Part shown: positions 8,010-18,424 of the stretch, in pieces
Numbering within the stretch: position 1 is the stretch's first letter
How the letters are laid out: each line of letters starts with the position of its first letter
Origin: a virus
Direction: 5' to 3' (one strand)
DNA: 39,203 nucleotides
Virus record (IMG/VR): IMGVR_UViG_3300007735_000709
Coordinates: 1-39,203 of that record
The notes under the pieces: model-generated
Told to the model about the DNA's origin: nothing
The model's database searches: none
The model's input: the letters and a program-made list of their open reading frames with translations, nothing else
Position numbers and translations under genes: made by a program

Positions 8010-11000
8010 TATTTTTCCATCACTTTCGTAGGAGTAGTATAAACTTCATCAAGCAATGGACGAATAATACTTTCATAAGCATCGGTTAAGGCTCTGTTAC
8101 CTTTTGCTAAATTTTCTAAATTAGCCATACCTTGTATTTTTTCCTTTTCCAATGTTTCTGTTCCATTAAACTGACTTCTTACATTAGTATCTTCAAAAAT
8201 ATTTAATAATCTTCTTGATAAAGAAGTCATTAATTGTAATGTCTTTACTTGTTCTTTAGGAAGTTTATCAATAAATTCTTTATCACGAACCATTGATTCT
8301 AAATTACTAAATTTAGTAATTTGACTTTGTCTTTGTTCAAATGCTTTTTGAACCAATGCTTCTCTTAATGCCCAGTTACCACTTAGTAATACTTTTTTCT
8401 GTGCATCTGCATTGGCTAATATTGACCTACGATAATCAGCCCTATTTCTATCAGGATTATTTGGGTCTGTAAATAACTTGTTAACATCTTTATCTATTTG
8501 ATAATACTTGTATCTATCTTTAGCAGCAGTAACATTAATAATATAATCCTTCAATCCTTTTCCTTGGAAATCAAAAGGATTTTCTTTTGGACCAATTAAA
8601 TCACTAGCCTCTAAGAAGTACATTACATTTGGGTCATACTCACCAACATGTGGAGCAAATACCCAGCCTACGGTTGGATATCTTTCTAGTAATTTTTTGT
8701 TTCCTATTGCCCAATTTTTTGTTTCTTTAGTATAGTTAATAGCAACTTTGGCTGCTCTACTAGACTTAGATACAGTATAGACAAGTCTATCTGGATTATC
8801 ACCAATATACATTGCAGTAGCAAGGGCTATTGGGTCATGTAAATAAAATCCATTTTCAGAATTATTAATAGTAACACCACGAATAATTTCTCCCCAATAT
8901 TGATTAAGAGAAACTATGCCTTGTTTTCTTAACTCACTTGGAATATCTGCTTGTGTATTTCCTAGTGGTATCGGAGACAAAGTATTAAAACCAGCACGAA
9001 TTGCTACAATATTATGTGCAGCAAGTCTTAACCTTTTATAAAATAAATCCATTTTAACTGGGTCTTGTAAATCTGCACCACTAACTCTAGTTGCTGGATT
9101 CATTTGTAATGCAGCAGCAGCCTGCATAACTATGTTTGCTTCAAGACCAGTTTTTTGTCCACCTGGCATTTGTGCCCAAGCATTCATTAAACTTCCTGGA
9201 ACTAAAGCCCTTACCCAGTTTGTATTATCACTAGTTGGACCAAGAACCCAGTTATCTAAGTTTTCAGCAAACTGTACCATTTGTTTAATATCTAAAGATT
9301 GTCCTGCTGAAGTTAATAAAGCCTTTGTTGCTAGGGTTGGTATTGCCATAGTAGGACCAACAAGTGACCAAACACCAGCACCTTCAGAATAAGATGGGTT
9401 TAAGAAAGAAATTTTAGCAGTATATTGATTCCACTCTGGTTGTTTAAAGAAACTCCAGTCATCTTCAGTTAATCCTCTATATACCCCACCCGCTGCTTTT
9501 AATGGATTAGCAAGAGATGCCATTACTGGCGCAACATTTCTCCAAAAAACTCCATCATTAGGAACAAGAATATATTGATTGCCATCTTGGTCTTCATAAA
9601 CCATACCACTACCATTTGAAGCGTGAACATACATGCCAGCCCTATAAGCAACCTTATCTGGATTCTGACTCATGTAGCGAACCATACGTCTAGCATAATC
9701 ATTAGTAGCACGGATAAATCTACCAACTACTCTTGTATTAAAATCAAGTTGATTTTTAATTGCTGGATTATCTATCTGTGTTAATACTTGATTTTGAGCA
9801 TTTACTTGGGCTAAATTATTAAAATAAGAATCAGCCTGTAATTCTGCTTGAGCAGTAATTGCATCTATGTCAATTTCTTTACCTTTATTAGCCCGTAAAG
9901 TATCTTGAATAATATCTTTAACCATTTGGTTTTCAAAATTTTCAGTAAGTGCACGATTTTGTAAAACTTTAATAAGATATATATCAGAACTATAAAGGTC
10001 AACCATTTGTTGGTCCATAATTTGCCATGGAACAGTACCAAATTTTTTAAATATTGAATCTGGCTTAAATCCAAGTTCTTGAAAATCAATATCTGTTTTT
10101 AAAGTACCTTCAATTGGAAAATCTTTAGTAACTTGTCTAAATTCATCAACTGTTAAATTATCTATTTGATAAGTAACAGTAGATTGTTCTTTAAGATTAG
10201 TTAAACGTAATGCTTTTTGTAATTCAGTCTCACCTGGCACATCTTTACCTAAAACTTTTTGAACAGTTTCTATTTTTATTTTTATTAAATCTAATAAATC
10301 TTGATTAAATTTACCAGCACTACCATGAAATACATTATATAACTCAGCCATGCTGCCACGAATAATACTTTCAGTTATTTCTGCGTCTGTTTTACCCTCT
10401 TGTTTAAAAGTAGAAGACTTAAGAAATAAACCATTAAAATTTTTAATTTTTTGTAAAGATTTTTTGTCATCAACAATTATTTTACCATCTTTACCTTTTT
10501 TAATACCCTGACCACTAGCAACATATTTACCTGATGAATTTTTAACCCAACCAATTTTACCCATAAGTTGAGTAACATAATTTTCAACATCATTTGCAGT
10601 TTTTAAACCATTGTTTTCGATAAATGCTGCACCAAAATCTACATTTCCTTTTTTGTTAAATGCAAAATGTTGACGAAATGTAGCCATATGAGCCAATGCT
10701 CTATTACTATCACTAATAACATTATGTGAATCTATAACATATTTGCCAGTTTGTTTTCTACCAGCCTCTTCAAGGGCTAGTGCCCAAGAAGATTTACCAA
10801 AAACTTCATCAGCCATGCCACTATCAACTATTTGATTAGCAAATGTTGCAGCAACTGAGGATTGTGTAATACCTTCTACAGCATGAGAACTTTGTGTAAG
10901 AAAAGTAGTAAACCATTTGGCTTCTTTTTCGTTTAAATTGCCGTATTTTGCAATTGCTGCTTTTGCAATTCTTTCTTGAACTGAACCTTCAAATAATTCT

Positions 11001-13510
11001 CCTAGTGGAAGTGTTGTTTTAATTTTTACTTTTGTACCACTTGGTAATTCAACTATTCTTTCTACGTCTTGAAATCCACGAAGTCTTTTTCTTTCGGCAG
11101 AACTAATAGATTCTGCTGGATTTTTTTTAATTAAACTAAGAAATCTACCCTTAAGCATTCCTTGTGTTTGTTTATTGGCAGTATATGCTTGAACTGTTTT
11201 GCTTAAACTTTTACCTTTACCACTAAAAAGACTAATTAATTCATCTGGTCCATGTACCATAACTCCAATAGTAAAATTATCAAAAGCATTTTTTGATGCA
11301 ACTTTAGGAAGTAATACTAATCCAGTCCAACCAGTTTGAACAGCACGCATACCAGAGTTATAGGTTGGAAATGCTGCTATATTTTTAAGTAAACTACCAC
11401 GAAGACCATCTAAGTCATATGTTTGTTTAAGAACATCATCAAATGGAATTTGTGAAATACCTGGAGTTGTATGAAAAATTTGACTAGCAGCAGGGGCTAA
11501 AGTTTGTCCAACATCTACAGAACCTAAACTAGAGTTATCCATATGTTTTGGAATGGTCATATTTATAATTGGTCTTAAACCAAACTCTGAACCAAAAATT
11601 TTTTCTAAATATGCACGCTTTGCAGTTAAACCATCTGGAGTAGAACCCATACCAATTTTATCAAGATAAAAATTATACATTACTTTAAGAGTATGTAATC
11701 TTTCTTCTGGACTTCTAGATAAATATCTTTGAGTAATCATATTTGCAACTAATTTATCGCCAATTAAAAATCTTGCTAATTGTCTAAATGTATCTGCTGA
11801 TTTATAAACAAATTCATCTTGATGATAAATTACACTATTTGCTGGCATTTTTGCAAATAATTTATTATATGATTTAGTAAGTTTATTTTTTTGTAAAGTT
11901 AATGTTTTAATAATATCATCAGTAGGTTGAACAAGTTTATTTAAATCAATATCTTTAAGAACAAAATTTTCCCATGCTTCTAATGTTTTAGTTGCTTCTG
12001 CTGGTATGGGTTTTTTACCACTTAAAACACTACCTTCAATACCATTTACTAATTCATCAAATAATACTTTTCCTTTATCAGTAAAGGCTCTTGTTCTACG
12101 TTCTAAAGCAATATTGTGTGCTCTTTGTTGAATTATACCATTAATTTTTAAATCAGTAATAAATCCTACATTTTCTCCACGTTCAAAAAACTTTTGCATT
12201 GTTCGAAGGTCTGTAATTGGAACTTCTTTTAAATCATCATCTAAAACTTTAGTAGTTATTAAATGATTAATCAATCCGTCATTATCATATTCTGGATGTA
12301 ATGTGGCTATACGAGTTCTAATTAATCCTGCTTGAGCAAAATCTTTTGCTTCAGTTGCTGCTCTAAGTTGATTAATTTCATCTGCAACTTTAGATATTTT
12401 TTGATTAAATTGTGGATTTTTAAATAATTGAGCAACTGATTCAACTGTTCTACCAGCATAAACTTCTTGCGCTAATCTTTGTCCAGCCATTAATGATTTA
12501 CTTGAACCAGCAGTTAACCAAGTAAGTGGGTCACTAAGTATAGTATAGGCAAAATTAATTTGACCAGACGGTGAAGCCCATTGATTTTCTTTAAAAGTAA
12601 ATGGGTTAATGTTTTTAACTGCCCAAGTATTTTGTTCTGCAACTGGTACTGGTATAAATGGAATTGTACCAACTGTATTCTTAATAAAATCACCAACAGT
12701 GCCTAAATCTTTGGGTGGAAGTGTTTTATTTAAAAAGTTAGTTAAATCATTACCTGGATTAATTTGTTGGCCTTTATGTTCTGCATAAAGTTTTTTCCAA
12801 CTATCACTATTAGATGCAAAATCTTGAAAAGCCTTAGTTAATGGTGCATCAATCTCACCATACTCTCTTAAAATATCTGCTGGTTTTACACCATCAATTA
12901 TTTTTCTAGCCAAATAAGATGCAGCATATCCATATTTATTTTCAAGTTCTTTAATACTTGATTCACGCCATGAATTTTTACCTTCATAAATATCAGACCA
13001 AGATTTATTAGTTAATGATTTTTTAAAATTTTCTGCAGTTGATGGAGTTCCACCAGTTAATTTTATTATTTCATTTTTTACTTCAGGTTCATTTATAGCA
13101 ACACCAAGTTTATAAACAGATTTAACACCTTTGCCAAATTTTTCAAGAGTATCTAACGTAGACCTAAATGGTTCAGTTACTTGGCTTACACCTGCTTCAA
13201 GAACTTTTTTAAAAATACTTTTAGGTTGTTGTTGATAGTCTGCTTCTGGATTTAAAAATTTTAAAAATTCTTTTGTATCTTTATCTAAAGAATTAAATTT
13301 TTTTCTTGCTTTTCCTATATCTTTATTTTTAACAAGTTCATTATCTAATGATAAATAACTTAAAAGATTAGTAACTACAACAGCCTCTTCTTGTGTCCAT
13401 GAACCAGCATTTGTTGCTGCATATAGCAATGGCTCTGCAGACGCAAGTGTTGGATTAAATGGGTTTGGCTCTAATGGAGGCAATTGTGTTGATGGAGAAG
13501 TAAATGACAT
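8009..13510 (-). CDS. Giant virion protein, putative internal/ejection protein (1833 aa)
   Basis: This single open frame of 1833 codons fills about one seventh of the window. It starts with a Pro-rich segment, then long helical regions with several apolar amphipathic stretches, for example FVPF-type segment TIPFIPVPVA near residue 285, TGWTGLVLLPKVA near the middle, and VGPTMAIPTLATKALL in the last third. There is no signal peptide and no SLT, NlpC or peptidase motif that I can identify. Size and location fit a large internal virion (ejection) protein like those that cross the envelope in podoviruses; a tape measure is less likely because no tail tube genes are seen. Start ATG overlaps the previous stop (TAATG). 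Confidence 0.65.
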   Translation of the reverse strand: MSFTSPSTQLPPLEPNPFNPTLASAEPLLYAATNAGSWTQEEAVVVTNLLSYLSLDNELVKNKDIGKARKKFNSLDKDTKEFLKFLNPEADYQQQPKSIFKKVLEAGVSQVTEPFRSTLDTLEKFGKGVKSVYKLGVAINEPEVKNEIIKLTGGTPSTAENFKKSLTNKSWSDIYEGKNSWRESSIKELENKYGYAASYLARKIIDGVKPADILREYGEIDAPLTKAFQDFASNSDSWKKLYAEHKGQQINPGNDLTNFLNKTLPPKDLGTVGDFIKNTVGTIPFIPVPVAEQNTWAVKNINPFTFKENQWASPSGQINFAYTILSDPLTWLTAGSSKSLMAGQRLAQEVYAGRTVESVAQLFKNPQFNQKISKVADEINQLRAATEAKDFAQAGLIRTRIATLHPEYDNDGLINHLITTKVLDDDLKEVPITDLRTMQKFFERGENVGFITDLKINGIIQQRAHNIALERRTRAFTDKGKVLFDELVNGIEGSVLSGKKPIPAEATKTLEAWENFVLKDIDLNKLVQPTDDIIKTLTLQKNKLTKSYNKLFAKMPANSVIYHQDEFVYKSADTFRQLARFLIGDKLVANMITQRYLSRSPEERLHTLKVMYNFYLDKIGMGSTPDGLTAKRAYLEKIFGSEFGLRPIINMTIPKHMDNSSLGSVDVGQTLAPAASQIFHTTPGISQIPFDDVLKQTYDLDGLRGSLLKNIAAFPTYNSGMRAVQTGWTGLVLLPKVASKNAFDNFTIGVMVHGPDELISLFSGKGKSLSKTVQAYTANKQTQGMLKGRFLSLIKKNPAESISSAERKRLRGFQDVERIVELPSGTKVKIKTTLPLGELFEGSVQERIAKAAIAKYGNLNEKEAKWFTTFLTQSSHAVEGITQSSVAATFANQIVDSGMADEVFGKSSWALALEEAGRKQTGKYVIDSHNVISDSNRALAHMATFRQHFAFNKKGNVDFGAAFIENNGLKTANDVENYVTQLMGKIGWVKNSSGKYVASGQGIKKGKDGKIIVDDKKSLQKIKNFNGLFLKSSTFKQEGKTDAEITESIIRGSMAELYNVFHGSAGKFNQDLLDLIKIKIETVQKVLGKDVPGETELQKALRLTNLKEQSTVTYQIDNLTVDEFRQVTKDFPIEGTLKTDIDFQELGFKPDSIFKKFGTVPWQIMDQQMVDLYSSDIYLIKVLQNRALTENFENQMVKDIIQDTLRANKGKEIDIDAITAQAELQADSYFNNLAQVNAQNQVLTQIDNPAIKNQLDFNTRVVGRFIRATNDYARRMVRYMSQNPDKVAYRAGMYVHASNGSGMVYEDQDGNQYILVPNDGVFWRNVAPVMASLANPLKAAGGVYRGLTEDDWSFFKQPEWNQYTAKISFLNPSYSEGAGVWSLVGPTMAIPTLATKALLTSAGQSLDIKQMVQFAENLDNWVLGPTSDNTNWVRALVPGSLMNAWAQMPGGQKTGLEANIVMQAAAALQMNPATRVSGADLQDPVKMDLFYKRLRLAAHNIVAIRAGFNTLSPIPLGNTQADIPSELRKQGIVSLNQYWGEIIRGVTINNSENGFYLHDPIALATAMYIGDNPDRLVYTVSKSSRAAKVAINYTKETKNWAIGNKKLLERYPTVGWVFAPHVGEYDPNVMYFLEASDLIGPKENPFDFQGKGLKDYIINVTAAKDRYKYYQIDKDVNKLFTDPNNPDRNRADYRRSILANADAQKKVLLSGNWALREALVQKAFEQRQSQITKFSNLESMVRDKEFIDKLPKEQVKTLQLMTSLSRRLLNIFEDTNVRSQFNGTETLEKEKIQGMANLENLAKGNRALTDAYESIIRPLLDEVYTTPTKVMEK

Positions 13511-13923
13511 TAAGACATATTCAATCTGTTATATAATGCTTCTAATTTTCCAGATGTATCATATGACATCATTCTATAAACAACATTTGTTGGATTGCTT
13601 CCAGATATACCACCAAGAGAATTAGGATTAATGGTTGGGCTATCACCCCATGATGCTCCATGATGTATTGGCTCATTAGGAAATTCTGTTGGTGCAGATA
13701 AATCTGTGGTTACATCTGCGCCTTCAATGTCTTCCATTTTTACTGCACCCATCATTGGTGCTGCTACTTGTTGGTCGTAAGTTGCTTGTCCTTCGCCTTG
13801 TGGTAATCCTGGAATGTAGGTTGCAGGTTGTGTTGGACCCCCGTCAGTACGTTGACTAAGAGAGCCAGGGCCTGATACTGGGGCTGGGTTATTTGGTTTT
13901 CTATATCCACCTTGTTGTTCCAC
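13510..13923 (-). CDS. Pro/Gly-rich small virion-module protein (137 aa)
   Basis: It starts at a GTG (13923) behind a strong AGGAGG site. The first 60 residues are Pro/Gly/Gln-rich (NNPAPVSGPGSLSQRTDGG) and likely disordered. The C-terminus (VYRMMSYDTSGKLEALYNRL) forms a predicted helix that may be a docking peptide. It sits between the Ntn hydrolase and the 1833-aa gene, linked to the latter by TAATG. The layout of a disordered body with a terminal helix suggests an adaptor or chaperone for the giant protein; this is inference only. Confidence 0.65.
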   Translation of the reverse strand: MEQQGGYRKPNNPAPVSGPGSLSQRTDGGPTQPATYIPGLPQGEGQATYDQQVAAPMMGAVKMEDIEGADVTTDLSAPTEFPNEPIHHGASWGDSPTINPNSLGGISGSNPTNVVYRMMSYDTSGKLEALYNRLNMS

Positions 13924-13931
13924 GCTTCCTC

Positions 13932-14501
13932 CTACTTAGTAAATTGTGTTTTAACGGTTGCGGTTCCACCGCACCATACGTTGTATTCAATTGCTATATT
14001 GATTGCTTTCTTTGCGGCCCCTGATGCTTTTGCGTGAGTCTTAGTTTCAGACTCCATTGCTGCTAATGCTCCAAGGGCTAAGGTTCCACCAGAACCTATT
14101 GCATATAAACCTTTGTCATCTCGCATATATCCATAGTCATCGCTAATTTGATATAACCTACCATTAAAACAAACTAATGCATCCCAACCTGAATCATCAT
14201 CATTTTTTGTTTTAGGTGTTGGGTCATATCCGCCATCTATTATGGTTTGTTTCATAGATGGTAATACTCTAATCATCATAAATCTATCTGGGTCTTGCGT
14301 CTTAATTACTTTTGGTGGTTGCCATAAGTTATTAAGAATATCTCCTACAATTGCATCACCTGCAACTGCAATTAGATACTCACCAATCTTAACTATCTTC
14401 TCACATCCTTTAGCCACGTATGGTCTATCTTGATATGAGGTTGTAGTATCTGCGCCTAGAACAGCCCAGCCTTTACCCTGTATTCCAACTATTGCTGTCA
14501 T
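13932..14501 (-). CDS. Proteasome beta/HslV-like Ntn hydrolase (189 aa)
   Basis: The sequence begins MTAIVGIQGKGWAVLGADTT. Removal of Met would expose Thr1, followed by the Asp17 equivalent in LGAD, a Lys at mature position 34 (GCEKIVKI, Lys33 in the families), and the glycine-rich LIAVAGDAIVGDIL turn. These are the hallmarks of proteasome beta subunits and HslV, N-terminal-nucleophile threonine peptidases. Length (189 aa) is near HslV size and it lacks a propeptide. Placed directly after portal, in the slot where many phages carry a head-maturation protease, it may process scaffold or head proteins. Alternatives are degradation of host proteins, or a non-proteolytic Ntn amidase. Family call is firm; role is inferred. 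GAAGGGG precedes the ATG. Confidence 0.8.
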   Translation of the reverse strand: MTAIVGIQGKGWAVLGADTTTSYQDRPYVAKGCEKIVKIGEYLIAVAGDAIVGDILNNLWQPPKVIKTQDPDRFMMIRVLPSMKQTIIDGGYDPTPKTKNDDDSGWDALVCFNGRLYQISDDYGYMRDDKGLYAIGSGGTLALGALAAMESETKTHAKASGAAKKAINIAIEYNVWCGGTATVKTQFTK

Positions 14502-14515
14502 GGTCCCCTTCTAAA

Positions 14516-16276
14516 TTATCTTCTAATTACACGTCTAGCGCTTGCCGTTCCTTTACCGCTTGAACTTAAACTAGAAAGTAAACTTTGAATATCTGGGGCG
14601 CCTTGTTGTGCTTGTGGCGGTACTGGAATAGGACCTCCTGGTGATGCTTCGGGAGCAGGGGACGTTTGCTCAACCATTTGTTCGGCACCAGCAGGAGGTA
14701 ATTCTGGTGCAAATATATCTTCTATTGCATCCTCAAGTGTTACGCCTTTTTGACGTGCTTTAATAACTTCTGCTATTTTTTTAACCACAGTTGTAGGGTC
14801 TTGTCCTTGAACTGCCATTTGTGGTATTGCTTGAGAGTATGCTTGCATTGATGCAATTAATGCAGTTCTCATATCTTCAATTTCAATTTTTTCTTGTTCT
14901 TGAGTTACGTTAATACCAAATGGTAACTCACGCATAGCCATATCTTTGGAGATTAATTTACCTCCAAGGGCTTGCAACATAAAAATAAGTCCCTGTGCTG
15001 GATTAAGACCAGCAAGCATGCCGTAACGAACATCGGCTGAATAATCTTTTTTGATATCCTTTGATGGCTTGTAGTCAATGCTGTATGGAGAACCAGCATC
15101 TACACCACGAACTGTCTTTTCAAAGTCAAAGTATTTTTCATCTACTTCAAAACAAACAGAAATAACATCTTTAAGTGCTGATGCAAAGATAGCCTGAGCA
15201 GATTTAACTTGTGTATCAAAGCCACCCATAAGTGCTTGTACACCTTGGCCAGTAATAATTGACGCATCAATATTACCAGTACGTGACTCTGGATATCTAG
15301 TTCCAGTTCTTAACTCTTGTTGTAGTAATGTTTGTTCAGTAAATGCACCATTAGGTATAGGCAGTTCAACACGGCGTACACCTGCTGGATTGGCTGTGCG
15401 GATAATAGAATCTCCGCCAAACTCAATTTCTTGAACATCTTGTGGAACAACAATTGGTGATTGAACAGATTTCTCTGCTGCTTCCATCGCAAGTAATGCG
15501 AACCTATTACGAAGCAGTTGGATACCTAGAACATCATCAAACTGTCCACGCATTTCACCATCAACACTAGGACGTCTAGCAACTACAATCATCATTTTTC
15601 CAAGCGGATTAATTGCTTGAGATAAAATTAAATTGCTACGGCTAGGAACATAAATAACAGATTGGTCTTTATCGTAATAACGAATAAAATCAATTCTGGC
15701 ACTTAGGTTTTGTTCATAACCTTCTTTGCCTAGTAATTGCATTTCATACTCTGGGAATTGAGATACTAATTCAGCAATTGATAGTTCATATCTTTTAGCA
15801 AAGGCAATGCAACGTCCGTAGCGGTCAAACTCTGGGTAAGCCCCAATCGGACTTTCTACACGGATACGTGGCAGCCCTGCCTCTTCGTCTAATTCAACTA
15901 TGAATGGGACGAAACCAAATGTGATGTAATGGTCTGCACCTGTGTACATCTGCACTTGTAAATCTGAATGAGCAAAATAATTAGAAGCAATACGAGTACG
16001 CTTATCGGCAAAAGAACGAGCACGGTCAGAGACCTGATTAGCGGCCGAGCAGTTAACCGCAGGAAGTGGCGCCATAACTTCTGACAAGTCACGGGCAACA
16101 ATGTCAATAAAATTTGCAACGACATTTGCGTCTACACCTTCTGGAAAAAATGCTGGATAGACAGATGAAATTTTACCTTTACGGACGGCAAGTACATCTT
16201 GTGCCCTTGCATCTCTATCAGCAGCACGGTCTTTAAGAGAATCTACTCTTGCTGCAATTTGATTTATTGATAACAA
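14516..16276 (-). CDS. Portal protein (586 aa)
   Basis: The product is 586 aa, usual for portals, and lies directly behind the terminase. It has an N-terminal helical clip region, a mixed core (YITFGFVPFIVELDEEAGLPRI, ESPIGAYPEFDRYGR), the helical stem-like QLLRNRFALLAMEAAEKSVQ, and a disordered Pro/Gln-rich C-terminus. The best start is the TTG at 16276, preceded by AAGGAAT at proper spacing; no ATG gives a better fit. It would form the dodecameric DNA gate of the head and dock the terminase. Confidence 0.85.
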   Translation of the reverse strand: MLSINQIAARVDSLKDRAADRDARAQDVLAVRKGKISSVYPAFFPEGVDANVVANFIDIVARDLSEVMAPLPAVNCSAANQVSDRARSFADKRTRIASNYFAHSDLQVQMYTGADHYITFGFVPFIVELDEEAGLPRIRVESPIGAYPEFDRYGRCIAFAKRYELSIAELVSQFPEYEMQLLGKEGYEQNLSARIDFIRYYDKDQSVIYVPSRSNLILSQAINPLGKMMIVVARRPSVDGEMRGQFDDVLGIQLLRNRFALLAMEAAEKSVQSPIVVPQDVQEIEFGGDSIIRTANPAGVRRVELPIPNGAFTEQTLLQQELRTGTRYPESRTGNIDASIITGQGVQALMGGFDTQVKSAQAIFASALKDVISVCFEVDEKYFDFEKTVRGVDAGSPYSIDYKPSKDIKKDYSADVRYGMLAGLNPAQGLIFMLQALGGKLISKDMAMRELPFGINVTQEQEKIEIEDMRTALIASMQAYSQAIPQMAVQGQDPTTVVKKIAEVIKARQKGVTLEDAIEDIFAPELPPAGAEQMVEQTSPAPEASPGGPIPVPPQAQQGAPDIQSLLSSLSSSGKGTASARRVIRR

Positions 16277-16285
16277 TATAATTCC

Positions 16286-18172
16286 TTATCCGTAAGTTTG
16301 TTGCCATTGCTCTGCAAAGGCTTCGTCTAAATTAACTGAGTATCTTTTTTCTGTTTGTGCTCTTGTTGCCCAACGATTTCTTGCGTACTTACTAATGTTA
16401 TTAGTCTGTTGCATAAACTCCCGTGCTCTTAACACAACAAACCATAATGCCATAACACAGTCAGTTTTACCACGAGTATTAGGTTTCCAAGTTATTAACT
16501 GCTGGACTAATGCCTTCATACCCTCTGAGTTATCTGTTGAAGGAAACTCAATAATGTTATTCTTTTGGAACTTATCATCTCTTAAAGTTCCCATTAGCAT
16601 AGACATACCTGCTACACCAAAGTTAGAGTCCCATTTATTTTTGTTAGTATAATGAGATTCTAAACGACAGCCATATGCTGCTAACCAATTTCTTAAATTA
16701 TCATCCAATGCATAGGCTTTTTGATGAGCATTAATCTCAACTCGTAATTCTTGTGGTCTGTATTTTTCTACCAAATGCTCAATGATGTCTTGAATTTTTT
16801 GTGGAGTAGGGTCTGACATATTTACGCAATCAAGAACATATATTTTACTATCTGCTCTGTTATATGTGGCCACCACAAACGCAGCATTCCCGCCCATTGC
16901 GGGGTCAAATCCAATGATTGTGTACCCCTCAATGTTGCGGGGATGTCCTACGGCACCTGCTTTCAGCAGGCCACGTTTGCGTTGGCCGTTGATACAACCC
17001 TGAACAATTGCGGGTGGAAATATACTGTCTTCAGAAACATCTTCTTGTTGGTAAACCAACGCCCATGTTTGCGGTGTTACTTCGCTTCGTCTGCGGAATA
17101 AGGCTTTGCCGTCCCATTTCGGGAAGTACCCTTCTTTGTCAGGTATGTCAGTATCCCCATCCCAAGGAAGGTCCGACTTAGGCCAGAGCGTTTTCCAATC
17201 TTCAGGCTTTTCTGAATATTCCAAAACAGCAGGCATGCCCATATAAGTAAAAGGGCTTTTACCACCAGACCAGTGTTTGGCCTCACGGAGTTCTTTGTAG
17301 AAGTCTTGCGCTGCAATTCGTGTCCCTACGATTAGTAACTTACCATTTTTACCCAAACGGGTAATAACTTCTTTTTGTAGCCAGTTGATTTGTTTTTCAT
17401 ACTCATGGGCGTTTGCTGTAGTAATGCAGTCATCTAAAATGATGAGGTCAGCACGTGCACCGTAAATCTGTCCACCCATACCAAGTGCTTGGATGGTGGG
17501 GTCTTTCTCGCTAGAATTTCTAGCATCGCTCCCAAGGTAAACGGTATCAACTCGCCAAGTGTCTGAATCTTCTTTCCAACCACCTTCGGGGCCAAAAGTT
17601 GTTTGCAACTTTAACCAACGTGGATGGGAGAGTCTCTGCTTGATTGCGTACACGAACTCACGTGCTTTGATTAACGTTTTAGAAACCACGATAATGCGGA
17701 TATTTGGATTGAGAGCGATACGGTATGTGGAGTAGTTTACGGTTATGACTGTGCTCTTGGCATGCTCAGGTGGCACGTTAAGCAAGAGACGGGCTGGGTC
17801 ACCCTTCTCGTAAACCATACTAGGGTGCAGCCATGAAGGCTCTCTATCCTCTAGTAAGTCAATCCAATCTTGATGGTGGGGAAATACCCTCTGTTGTAAA
17901 AAAATTTCGGAGAACCTAGGGAAATCTATTTCTTCTTTTGGGATACCTAGGGCTGCAAGGGAAGCATCCTTTGCGGTAGCCTTAGCCTCTGTTAGGTCAG
18001 CAGCAAACTTCTTATCCCTAAGACACCAGATTCTTACAGTGTCAGGTTTTTTGCCGCACATATCCATAGCCTTATGGACAGAGTGGCCTTCGGCCACCAA
18101 GGCTAAAACCTTAGCCTTTGCTCCTGCCATAGCATGGGTTCTGGGGTTATTGCCCCCTTTTTGAAAAGTCAT
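16286..18172 (-). CDS. terL: Terminase large subunit with N-terminal HTH (628 aa)
   Basis: Residues 18-65 look like a helix-turn-helix (AEGHSVHKAMDMCGKKPDTV) of the kind found in small terminase subunits. The ATPase follows: a deviant Walker A, PPEHAKST (134-141), and Walker B LIILDD (243-248). The nuclease half carries the acidic residues expected for an RNase H-like fold (TIIGFDPAMGG, LRVEINAH, GKTDCVMALW). No separate small subunit is visible, so the N-terminal HTH may stand in for it. It is the first gene of the leftward late block and sits next to the structured intergenic region, where its promoter must lie. Confidence 0.92.
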   Translation of the reverse strand: MTFQKGGNNPRTHAMAGAKAKVLALVAEGHSVHKAMDMCGKKPDTVRIWCLRDKKFAADLTEAKATAKDASLAALGIPKEEIDFPRFSEIFLQQRVFPHHQDWIDLLEDREPSWLHPSMVYEKGDPARLLLNVPPEHAKSTVITVNYSTYRIALNPNIRIIVVSKTLIKAREFVYAIKQRLSHPRWLKLQTTFGPEGGWKEDSDTWRVDTVYLGSDARNSSEKDPTIQALGMGGQIYGARADLIILDDCITTANAHEYEKQINWLQKEVITRLGKNGKLLIVGTRIAAQDFYKELREAKHWSGGKSPFTYMGMPAVLEYSEKPEDWKTLWPKSDLPWDGDTDIPDKEGYFPKWDGKALFRRRSEVTPQTWALVYQQEDVSEDSIFPPAIVQGCINGQRKRGLLKAGAVGHPRNIEGYTIIGFDPAMGGNAAFVVATYNRADSKIYVLDCVNMSDPTPQKIQDIIEHLVEKYRPQELRVEINAHQKAYALDDNLRNWLAAYGCRLESHYTNKNKWDSNFGVAGMSMLMGTLRDDKFQKNNIIEFPSTDNSEGMKALVQQLITWKPNTRGKTDCVMALWFVVLRAREFMQQTNNISKYARNRWATRAQTEKRYSVNLDEAFAEQWQQTYG

Positions 18173-18424
18173 AGTCCTGTCCCGTTTTCATCAGTTGTAA
18201 CAGTTCTTATATACAGTCTGTAACGCAAGTCCCCCAAGGACTTGCTACTGTTAAAAAGAAACAGCCTCTATATAGTATAACCTGTTCAAACAGCCAAAGC
18301 GAACGCTTTGAAACAAAATATTTTTTTTAGTATGCCAAAAATTAGTACAAAATAGGACAAACTGGGACTGGTATGGGGGATACTTCTGTACGGGAAAATC
18401 TTTTATGTAGAGTACATAGATGAG
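18173..18424. promoter_or_regulatory. Divergent intergenic region with AT-rich promoter candidates and short hairpins
   Basis: No gene is seen here. Perfect stems occur at 18225-18245 (GCAAGTCC/GGACTTGC) and 18295-18310 (CAAAGCG/CGCTTTG, 2-nt loop). An AT-rich block at 18271-18281 (TATAGTATAAC) could serve as a -10 region on either strand. A TTGGGG to TATATA pair with 18-nt spacing on the minus strand would point at the terminase. These promoter calls are weak; position between divergent blocks is the main argument. Confidence 0.35.

Noticed and set aside
9132-9392. Plus-strand frame of 86 codons inside the 1833-aa gene
   Set aside because: Antisense shadow of a long, consistent coding frame, without RBS or domain.
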